Shown here piece by piece: positions 55,313 to 64,000 of a DNA stretch of 64,000 nt (positions are counted from its first letter, which is position 1; every line of letters starts with the position of its first letter). A model generated the notes under the pieces. The model searched no databases and was not told the DNA's origin. It worked only from the letters and a program-made list of their open reading frames with translations. This DNA is from Nemertoderma westbladi. Lineage: Eukaryota; Xenacoelomorpha; Nemertodermatida; Nemertodermatidae. Both the position numbers and the translations under genes were made by a program. The stretch is from positions 17,339 to 81,338 of the forward strand of contig JAUCBJ010006668.1 in the NCBI GenBank assembly GCA_032718475.1. Reading direction: 5' to 3'.

Positions 55313-56023
55313 CTACCCATTAAATGTAACCAATAATAAAATCATCGCAATTAGAGGTTTGGGTATCACTGTTGAACTGCTTTCTGTGGTGATGACCTCT
55401 GCTGTGGTATTAATGCTTGGACTGCTAGTTGTTGTAGCTAAACCGACTCCCCAGGTTAGACCGCCAGAACACTTACCAGCACAGCACTTGCTTTGACACG
55501 AATCGTATGTGACGGTCAACCCAAATAGCAGATGTTCCTGAATTGATAAAATCATGAGTAAAACGCGATCGGTATAGGGGTCTCCATCCTCAGATCCGAA
55601 GTAGTCTCGTAGAAGTTGTTCTTTAAATAGTACGCATCTCTCTTCATCTAGATCAAAGCAGATCTGTTCTAATGGGTCATCATTCCCTACTATCGAGCAC
55701 CTTGCAAGATATACATCAAGCATGATCTCATCACCACTATCTTCACTAACACCGATATTTCGGTAGAAAGCTTCTAGACATTCTGTGCAATTATGTCGAA
55801 TATTTTCGATCTCATATCGAGAAGTTGTAAACCCGATATTTTTAAAATCTTGTTGGTTGCTATTTTGTAGTATTGCCAATTTAGCATGGATCTCTTGTTG
55901 TAACACTTGATTAGTCGAAGTGATATTTGCTGCAAGTTCATGATAACACATTATACTGTAACAAGTAGTTATGTTTACAGCCATGTAAAGAGCGTAGAGT
56001 GATCTGGTATGATGATAGGCCAT
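55313..56023 (-). CDS. Predicted GPI-anchored surface protein, 236 aa
   Basis: Single open exon, ATG at 56023. The N-terminal hydrophobic stretch (about residues 9-27, LYALYMAVNITTCYSIMCY) can serve as a signal sequence. The middle is a Cys-containing extracellular domain (NCTECLEAFYRNIG, CSIVGNDDPLEQICFDLDEE, YDSCQSKCCAGKCSGG). It is followed by a Ser/Thr-rich stalk (TTTSSPSINTTAEV) and a hydrophobic end, PLIAMILLLVTFNG, with no cytoplasmic tail, as in GPI-anchored proteins. Sequons are present (NIT, NCT, NTT). I recognise no family. The paired Cys and acidic runs suggest a small disulfide-bonded ectodomain. Expression and exon completeness are unproven. Confidence 0.55.
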   Translation of the reverse strand: MAYHHTRSLYALYMAVNITTCYSIMCYHELAANITSTNQVLQQEIHAKLAILQNSNQQDFKNIGFTTSRYEIENIRHNCTECLEAFYRNIGVSEDSGDEIMLDVYLARCSIVGNDDPLEQICFDLDEERCVLFKEQLLRDYFGSEDGDPYTDRVLLMILSIQEHLLFGLTVTYDSCQSKCCAGKCSGGLTWGVGLATTTSSPSINTTAEVITTESSSTVIPKPLIAMILLLVTFNG

Positions 56024-56469
56024 TGTTAAATATTTATACTACAGTATGCTTGCAGAGGAGGTTGCTATTCGATTATAATTCGAAAACTAAAAACAGTATA
56101 ATAAAAAAAAATATAATATAAATTTCGTGAATTTGTACCGACGAGTTTTTGAATGTCCTGCACTGCTTTAAGGACGATACTGTACTACTATCTACTACGG
56201 GCCAGGGTATTATAGATAAATTTTGTGTTGTGCTGGAATTTTGTAATACAACGGGTAGGCTTACTATAGAAACGGGCCTAGCGGCCCAATAAGGAACCGA
56301 CCTTTTATTAAGAATGTATAAAATATTCAGATTAATACTATAAATGCAGTTGGGATCAGTTGCATTAGATTACAGTTTATAGCCACAGCGGATATCTGTT
56401 TGGCTTAAATAATTTAATAATTTAAAATACTGAAGAACGCAATGATTATGAAATGCTGACATGGCTCCC

Positions 56470-56770
56470 AGCATGACAGCTGATGTGCCCTGGTTAATTA
56501 AGAAAAGAGTCGCAGAAGCAGCTCTTTTCTCATCAATATTATATGGGTGCGAGTCGTGGGTGGGCAATTAAAAATGTGTTGAAGACCAATACCGAGAGAT
56601 TCGAAAAACATTGTTGGTGAATTGAATTAATTTACATTGAAAGTGGATTTCCGCGCTTAAAAGCATTAATTTTGATTAGAAGAACATCATTTCTGAGAAT
56701 AGTTTCTATGCTGTCTCATGATTGCCCACTTCGCGTCGTTTGTGCGTTCAATAGACGGGGTTCAGGGTGA
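56470..56770 (+). pseudogene. Degenerate LINE reverse-transcriptase C-terminal fragment
   Basis: Plus-strand reading with several stops shows KKRVAEAALFSSILYGCESW and, about 40 codons later, ESGFPRLKALILIRR. LYGCESW and ESG..PL.A.I..R are hallmarks of the C-terminal end of LINE RT proteins. No tail is visible. Confidence 0.5.
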
Positions 56771-57290
56771 ACACCACGCGCTATTCCTATGCGACCGCAC
56801 AAAATATGTTAGAGAACGTTATGAACCAAATACTGTACAATATCGATATCCGAACTTTTTGGTGGCAGTGATTACCTAAATTTCAATGTCGGAGGGTTTG
56901 TAGCCTACATGATTGCATGAAGTAATGGTGTAATGAAGTAATGGTAAATAACAGTGTACTTATTACTATTAATTGTGTATATTACGGTATATTATACGGT
57001 ATATTACGGTACAGTACGCTAATAATTTAATCACATTCTACTTTGGTTTTAAAAGTTTTTGTGTCATCTGCCGCGCCGGGAGTTTAGTTTGTGAGTTAAT
57101 TTGATTGTTTTAAGGCGATTTCGGTTGTATTTATATCGTTAAAGATTCAGGTTCATAAGTATATTGAATTTATTATGTTTAGTGAATGCTGTGCGTTTGG
57201 TTGGTTGGTATTGCTTTACCATACTGTAGATTGATCTATAATGTAATATTGGACGTAATGTTTATTCCACGTATGGATTTGACTTTGTTA
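56771..57290. other. Intergenic before the second RTE-like copy
   Basis: AT-rich, nothing recognised. An open frame runs by chance from 57186 into the LINE and adds a spurious N-terminus to its ORF. Confidence 0.45.
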
Positions 57291-60200
57291 TCTTTGAGTC
57301 CCTTTCCTGATGACCTTTCTGGCCCAAACCCTGGGTCACCAGGGAGGCCAGATTGTGATGGGGAGAGGGATTCTGGAGTTGGAGGCTACTCTGATGTTCC
57401 ACCCCGACCAACAAAGCCATTGGTGAATCTGAGGCAAGTCACTAGACTAGCCTCAGTAAACACCCTAACATTCGGGTCCCCAATGCGACAAGGTGAGCTG
57501 ACTACCTTGGCAGATAAGCTTTCTCTTAGCGCAGTGGGTGTTCAAGAGCACCGAATGCAGACTGGACAGACTGATGAGGTTCTGATTAAGGACATGGGGG
57601 GCGGTTGGCGACTCGCCCTCGCGTCAGCAGATGATAGTGGCAATGGTGGAATTGGTCTATTGATGAATCCAACTGCACATGCAGCATTGGACAAAATAGA
57701 CCAAATCTCTAACCGCATCATCCGTTGCCACTTCTCATGTTCTGGAAGACTGGCTAAGAAGTTTCCTAAGGTGATTCTGATTGTGTGCTACTCTCCAACT
57801 AGTGTTGCCCCTGTAGAGGAGGTGGAAAATTTCTACCACAATCTACAAGCAGCTACTGATGGAGTGGATCAGCATGCATTCTTAACATTCCTGGGAGACT
57901 TTAATGCAAGTCTGCATCAATCACCTACATCGGCCTGGGTCTATAGCAATAGTGTTAACCGAAATTCTGTCCATCTTCAGGATTTTATCTCTGGAAATGG
58001 ATTGTTTTCGGCTGGAACCCAGTTCAAGAAGCGAACTGGAAAGCTATGGACTCATAGTGGACCCAGTGGTCACAAGTCCCAGATAGACCATATTCTGTTT
58101 CGTAGGAAATACAGGAGCTCTATACAAGACTGTAATGCATTTACACTTCGACCCTCCTCCAGTGATCACCGCCTTATTGTGGCCAAGGTAAGACTTAGTC
58201 TGCGTGCTAGCAGAACAACGAAATCTGCCTTGCCGCGGCATGACTGGTCCTCTCTGTTGCAACAGCCAAGTGTGAGATCCAGCTTCACACTACAGCTGAG
58301 CAACAGGTATGAGGCTCTTGCCTCTGAGGCGGCAGACCACTGTGAGGGCTATACTGCCTTTACAGAAGCAGTTAAGTTAGCAGCTGCAGAAACAGTTCCT
58401 GTATACCCTCGAAACAGGAAAAGGGCCCCCTGGACTGACAACAAAATTCAGAAGTTCCGAAATGACCTTCATAAGGCGCAGAAAGAGTCCCGACTCAAAC
58501 AGACTACAGCGGCCAAGAATGCAGTTAAGGCTGCATCTAGGTCCCTGAACAGGCAGTACTCTGTTAATCTACAGGAGCTAATAAACCAACAGGTTGATGC
58601 CATCAATGATGCTGACGACAGCAGGCAATCATCCCAGGCATGGAAATCGATCAATCTGCTTACTGGGCGGGAAAGCCTACCAACCACCAAGGTTAAGGCT
58701 GAATCACCAGCCGATCGCCTCAATGGTTGGAAAGCCCACTTTGAAAAGCTCCTCAATAATGACAGGGTATTGCCTGATAACTTTATAGAAGTAAAAGTGT
58801 CTGAGTCTGTACTCCCACATATTCCCATTGGCGATATCTCCTTTGCAGAAGTGAAGGCTGCTGCAAAGAGCATTAAGACCAATCGTGCCAGTGGAGTAGA
58901 TGGTGTTCCCCCTGAGGTCTTTAAAATACTTGAGTGTTTAAAGCTCATCTATCCCATCATAGTAGACATGTACCGAACAACAAGAGTCCCACAAGAAATG
59001 AAAACAAATAAGTTGGTGCCAGTTCCCAAGAAGGGCAACCTAACACTCTATGGTTCTTTTCGGGGAATCTCATTGATCTCGATTGCTGCAAAGCTATACA
59101 ATAGGATTCTATTAAATCGCATCAGGGATCCCATTGAGAGACTGCTCCGTGGAAATCAGAATGGGTTCCGTAAAGGTCATGGGACCATGGAGCCCATTTT
59201 GGCACTTAGAAGGATAATTGAAGAGTTATCAAAAAAGAAAGACAGGCATCTGGCTGTTATCTTTGTTGACTTCTTCAAGGCCTTTGATTCAGTCTCTCGC
59301 TCACGTGTGTTCAGCATACTTTCATTATATGGGATTCCTGATGAAATTATTGCAGCAATCAGATCAGTATACGATGGTTCGACAACATTTGTGTCTACTG
59401 TTGACGGTGACACAGAACCATTTGAAGTGTTATGGGGCGTCCTCCAAGGAGACACACTTGCACCATTCTTGTTCATTATTGTGGTTGACTATGTTCTACG
59501 CATGTCCTTAGATCATCATAATGATGATGGGGTGATGATAACTCCACCTACTGGCTCGAGAAGTCGAGGAAATCCTGCCAAGTACCTAACTGATCTAGAC
59601 TTTGCTGATGACTTAGGAGTACTCTCAGAATCATTAGAGGGAGCCCAACGGCTCCTCAGCTCATTAGAACATGCTGTTTCTAGTGTTGGTCTTTTTATTA
59701 ACTCCAGAAAGACCAAAATTCTGACAGTTAACTTTGAAAGTCCTCCGCAAGTCTCTGATCGGATGAGCATAAGCCCAAAGGATGGTATGCTTGAGCATGT
59801 GGACGACTTCTGTTACCTGGGATCATGGATCCGGAAGTCAGGTGAGGACCTTCGAATACGTAAGGGAAAGGCATGGGCAGCCTTGAATAGGCTTTCCAGG
59901 ATTTGGAAGTCACCGAGAATTAATCGGAAACTTAAGGTCCGATTATTTAGAGCAGCAGTAGTTCCAGTACTCCTCTACGGGAGCCCATGCTGGGCTCTAA
60001 CTGCTGAGAACACCAAATCTCTGGATGGCACATTCACAAGAATGCTACGCCGGGTTCATTGTGTCAAGTACAATGCACACATCTCCAACCAGACACTATA
60101 TAACATTGGAGGTGTCTCATTGGTTCCCCCAAGCTTGACACTAGAACAAAATCGCCTCCGCTTTGCACTTTGCAGGACATTGCTTTCGCCGTGAGGACCA

Positions 60201-60387
60201 GCCAGTGCATAATCTTGTACTTTGGCAGCCTCATGGAGTGAATAACCATGGTGGACAGCCCATGACTTTCTTGAGACGCATCTTAAAGGACACTGGCCTT
60301 AAAGATGCGGATGATCTAGCAAATGCCATGGGTGATAGGGAGTTGTGGCGGTGCAATTTTGTTGACAAGCCGGCACAGCATTTTTAA
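57291..60387 (+). pseudogene. RTE-like endonuclease/RT, truncated and frameshifted
   Basis: Same protein as the copy at 6398-9628 but without its first 46 or so residues. The endonuclease and RT motifs (GDFNA, FVDFFKAFDSV, LDFADDLG) are intact. A 7-bp duplication, CTTTGCA, at about 60165-60178 shifts the frame, so it ends at 60194 and the last 70 or so codons continue in another frame to 60387. The open frame extends upstream to 57186, but that part is flanking DNA and not LINE. Confidence 0.88.
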
Positions 60388-60433
60388 AAATGCAGCTGCA
60401 ATGCAGCATGCCAATCCTAGTAGTAGTAGTAGT
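57291..60433 (+). mobile_element. Second RTE-like LINE copy, 5'-truncated
   Basis: Matches 6536-9680 nearly base for base, with scattered substitutions and a 3-bp deletion near 57440. It starts abruptly at TCTTTGAGTCCC and ends in (TAG)n at 60419-60433. Truncation at the 5' end is usual for target-primed reverse transcription. Confidence 0.9.
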
Positions 60434-61650
60434 GGCCTTATGTTTATAATATGTAGGTCGAACTTTAATTTAATTTATTATTGGTCTCTAATGATATACT
60501 GTATTATTATTATTTATGGACAATAAACGATACTAACTAATTATATAATAACTACCTTTATAAAGTATTCAAGTTATATGAATTCTTGGTTTGCTTTGTT
60601 ACTGTATAAGTGTTAGGATTCTTAATGGGCAGGACATTACCACGGGCAATACATGGGTTGTACTATACTAGTGAACGGAAAGTGAAGTACTGCCCTGCCT
60701 ACAGTACATACAGTAGATGCAAAAATTATAATGCGCCTAAATTAGACCATAAAACAAATAAATTTCATTTACAGTATATTTTGTAATGCACTAGGCCTCC
60801 TAAAAATAGCATAAGCTACAGTAGGCCTACAGTAGCTTGTATTGTATATGCCAAATGTTGAAATAATGTTATATATGCTAGTATGTATGTATTACTGTAT
60901 GTAGGTATGTTCACCGGTATCCCGTTGAAATCTATATTATTGATCGTACTTTTTTGCTTCTGTGCTTCAAAACACTTTTTCCCATATAATCATCGTTATT
61001 CTCATTAACTAGGCCTATACACTACACAACATGTGGTCTCCGTTAAGTTCAACGTATTTGCCTACTGTATAATGTTCGTTCGACAATGAAGAATTACTCT
61101 CCCATGATTACTCTAATAAAAAACACGAAATCGCGCTAAAGTCCGCGTCTACTGTACTAACTCATGAACTGAACCAGAAATCGCGAAGGGCCTGAGCGCG
61201 GGGATTTTCACAACGTAAGAACCCGAACATTAAATGTGAAGGAAATTATCTTAGGGCAATACTTTTACTATTACAATACAATTACTTGAGGCAAATATAA
61301 TAATACTTCTGTATTGTTATAATAGTTCAGTAATACATCTTACCGGAATAAGGCTTTACTTAACGTTATATTATAATACAACTGCAGAATTACAGTTAGG
61401 AATTACCGGTAGGACCCTACAGTGCCATTATAATTATCCATTCCCCTGGATACATATCTACCAACTTTTATCCATGTCTTCCCCATTGCGCACAATAATG
61501 TTGACCTCTACCTACTTGGAAAGCCAAACCACCCTTAAAACCAGACATTCTGGCACTTGGATATACCCGGAGTTAACGTTTTCATGTTCAATTGACTTTG
61601 AACATACCGCGTTTTGGGCTCCCTTTGGGTTGATTGACAGTAGTACACGT
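60434..61650. other. AT-rich intergenic
   Basis: No gene seen. Several GTAGGCCTAC and TACCGGTA palindromes occur here (for example about 60822 and 61405). Confidence 0.45.
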
Positions 61651-61654
61651 TTGT

Positions 61655-61972
61655 GGAGCCTTCGCGCAGCACGAAGTGAGCAAAGCCTTTAGCATATTGG
61701 CACCATTAACGAGTTGTCTGCCGTTAGTCATAAGTCTTCAACACAATGCTCGTCCTCCTCTTGTGCCTCGTTCTTTTTTGACCAAACTTTAGATTCTTTC
61801 TAAACTTTTGTCGGACTACATACGTACCAAGTTTCGTTTAATTTCATCAAGGAATAACCGAGTTATTAGCGATCAAAAAGTTACGAAGACGACAGACGAC
61901 GACGACGACAGACAACTCGCCAATGGCACCCATATGCTAAGGTTTCGCTCACTTCGTGGTTCGCCCCACAAC
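61655..61972 (-). mobile_element. Interspersed repeat with about 65-bp inverted ends
   Basis: The left end (about 61659-61728: GCACGAAGTGAGCAAAGCC, GGCACCATTAACGAGTTGTC) is the reverse complement of the right end (about 61905-61968: GACAACTCGCCAATGGCACC, GCTCACTTCGTGGTTCGC). The middle shares the ACTTGGTACGTATGTAGTCC block with 15400-15850. A non-autonomous DNA element is likely. No ORF. Confidence 0.65.
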
Positions 61973-62039
61973 TCTGGTTTACAACAGCGGGGGCCTTTTT
62001 TTTTTTACATAAGCTCCATTCTAAGCAGCATACCACCAT

Positions 62040-63170
62040 TAGCCAGGAATACAATGGGAATTATATGCTGTCAATAGCAAACACTGGCAGTGCCCAGTCC
62101 CCATGATAGAGTGTGTACCTGTTCAGAGAGAGGCGCTTTCTTTCCTTCTATGTAATATGGGGCCTTAACCCACCACATTATACACAGCATTAAGCTAAGC
62201 TAACTTGATCACGTATATTCATGTGGTCGCAAATATCTTTAAACTAAACATGTTAAAGTTTTATTTATGTAGGGATGCCATATACAGTAACTTAAATAAA
62301 TATAAATAAATCCAGTATAGAAGTGAGAAAAAGTATATGTACGACATACATAATACGACATTCTTCCCCCTGAAAAAACTAACAATTTTAAATAATGTAA
62401 CTCACAATTTCCAGAATAAAAAAAATCAAGTTATTCGAACAGTTTAGAACTAAAAGTACTGTAGAAAGCCAATCCACAATGTTCTTGATAGAATTCGGTG
62501 TATATTTACAGTACAGTATGAAGAAAAAATATGTGGAATCAAGAGATCTAACCAACCAGCCAAAAGTTGACATGTCTAAAAATAATCCTACTAAAAATAA
62601 ACCAATAAACCATAACCAAAATAATAAAATGATTCCAACAACCAGTTTTGTTAAAATAACACCAAAAAAATCTACTTCAGTTTCACTTTCCAAGCAATCG
62701 AAAGCATAGAAATATTTCATGGGTCCTAACCATAACCATAGTAACGAGGTGGATGCCTAGAACGGCTCGATCTACGTACAACTAAAGTTTTGTTCGATGG
62801 TTCGGTGTCCATCTCTACGAATCCATCTCTACAAGCCAACTGGGCAGTGAAGTTCCTTGGGGGGATAGACGGGTGAATCTAAAAAATTTCTCATGTGGCA
62901 TGTGGGGTATTATTCGTTGCAGAACACAACAAAGAACGTATGAAATGTAAAATTCGGGAATGACCGCCTCCCAACAAGAGTCTTGTAAATTATGAGTTCA
63001 CAGTGACAACTTACAGTAGCCTTCCAGTCCAGTTTGCACATATCGTTTAACCTGGCCGTTTCCTTTGGGGTTATAAGGTGTAGATCGGCTACTGGGTAGG
63101 CCTATACCTTGGCGATCGAGATGGTTTTGAAGGTCTCAAGAAATTTAGCTCATTATTTGTAATGATAAAT
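62040..63170 (-). mobile_element. Degenerate 3' end of a Ty3/Gypsy retrotransposon
   Basis: On the minus strand, an integrase remnant (about 63170-62720) is followed by AGGGGGAAGAA (62361-62371), a normal polypurine tract, and then TGTCGTATT at 62360, a plausible LTR start. The integrase text has TPYNPKGNGQVKRY (63041-63082), LLLGGG.., NNTPHATHEKFFRF and LPSWLV blocks, broken by many stops. The catalytic Glu of the GNGQVER motif reads Lys. The LTR's far end cannot be set because no second copy is present. Confidence 0.6.
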
Positions 63171-64000
63171 GAAGATGGACCTCACTACACTCAGACACTA
63201 CAGCATACATATGTACAGAGACAGACAATGACAATACACAAATAGGCCTACAAGTCTGTTTTAATTACCGAATTAATACAGTAATACACATACCGCCGGT
63301 AACATAAAAATTATTTATTTATCGATTTATTTATTATGTACAAAAACAGATAATTTTTGTGAGTTCAGTACCGTTATTCCATACAATACCCAGGCGGCCT
63401 ATGGTGCCAGGCGCAGAATTTAGTACCCGGTCCCAGGCTGCCAGGTGCCCGGTGCAAAAAAATTTTGTTCAAGTGCATAATGTTTGACTCAGGCGTAGAA
63501 AAACGTTGTTCAAGCGCAGAATTTTTGACTCAGGCGCAGAAAAATAATATCGAGGGGCAGAAATATGAGATTGAAGTAGGCCTACAGGTCCAGGCACACA
63601 GGGCACAGGCTGACAGGTTTGCCATACTTTGAAATATGGATGCAATCTGGCAATGCAATGCAATACAGCAGCAATACCAAACACTACATTCTTATTAATT
63701 TACAAGTTTGTACAGTAATTTGTTGAAGCTATGGCAGTGTACAGCTGTACAGTCACAGTCAGACAGTGTATGGCTGTATGGAGGATTGTATATTAGGCCT
63801 ACAGTATTATGGGAATATTTATTTTAAGTATAAATTATGGGTATTTTTATGTAGGCTACCGGTATATTATAGGTAAATATATTTTATTTATTATTTTGGT
63901 TAGGGTTAGTCTGTTAGTTGGTCAGGCCTTAACCCTAATTAATAGCCTACACCTTATTCAGTTATTGCCATTATCCTGTCAGCCTGTTATCGGGCCTTAC
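63171..64000. other. Intergenic end of the window
   Basis: No gene. A short tandem repeat at about 63468-63545 has two to three copies of a unit of about 35 bp around TTCAAGCGCAGAATTTTTGA and CTCAGGCGCAGAAAA. Otherwise AT-rich with GTAGGCCTAC words. Confidence 0.45.

Noticed and set aside
57186-57290. Unique N-terminus of the second RTE ORF as a host-LINE fusion protein
   Set aside because: The upstream frame is open by chance; LINE homology begins at 57291 and the join is a 5' truncation.

Overview
The window is animal nuclear DNA. It has spliced genes with GT-AG introns, non-LTR and LTR retrotransposons, hairpin MITEs, and an AT-rich background peppered with the palindromes GTAGGCCTAC and TACCGGTA. 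The gene content (a BHMT-like methyltransferase, a TOM70 import receptor, an intronless rhodopsin-like receptor) and the repeat types (BEL/Pao, RTE-like, L2-like, Ty3/Gypsy) fit a marine invertebrate. An echinoderm or another invertebrate deuterostome is my best guess, but no marker proves it.

Layout. (1) 375-14565 is a three-level nest. The outer layer is a DNA transposon of about 4.06 kb with 374-376 bp foldback-type terminal inverted repeats (each holding ten 22-bp units) and a 6-bp target duplication, GGGGTG. It carries a broken ORF that looks HECT/G2E3-like and seven copies of a 14-bp motif. A BEL/Pao retrotransposon (1455-11584, 334-bp LTRs identical by eye, TSD CCACT) has inserted into that ORF. 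An RTE-like LINE with an intact 1,076-aa ORF (about 6380-9680) has inserted into the retrotransposon, with loss of the start of its protease. (2) 16041-18060 is a 5'-truncated L2-like LINE preceded by a 30-bp minisatellite. (3) 18696-22526 is a five-exon BHMT-like gene (+). (4) 24570-25487 is an intronless GPCR (-). (5) 25488-29106 is non-coding, with microsatellites and MITEs. (6) 29107-31746 is a three-exon TOM70 gene (-). (7) 32977-53371 is a giant BEL/Pao-type element of 20.4 kb with 1.15-1.19 kb LTRs and a 5-bp TSD (TTTTG). It encodes a long gag-pol on the minus strand (decayed by stops and frameshifts) and an intact 536-aa CCHC zinc-knuckle ORF in the env position. A two-ORF LINE lies in the opposite direction between that ORF and the LTR. 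(8) 55313-56023 is a predicted GPI-anchored surface protein (-). (9) 57291-60433 is a second RTE-like copy, 5'-truncated and broken by a 7-bp duplication. (10) 61650-63170 holds a repeat shared with 15.4-15.9 kb and the 3' end of a dead Ty3/Gypsy element.

Host genes occupy only about 18.7-31.7 kb and 55-56 kb; most of the rest is transposable-element DNA. The introns of the BHMT-like and TOM70 genes carry copies of the same hairpin MITE family. I see no operon-like or functional linkage between the host genes. The items that look least described are the foldback transposon with its captured ORF and 14-bp motif, and the accessory zinc-knuckle gene of the giant BEL element.
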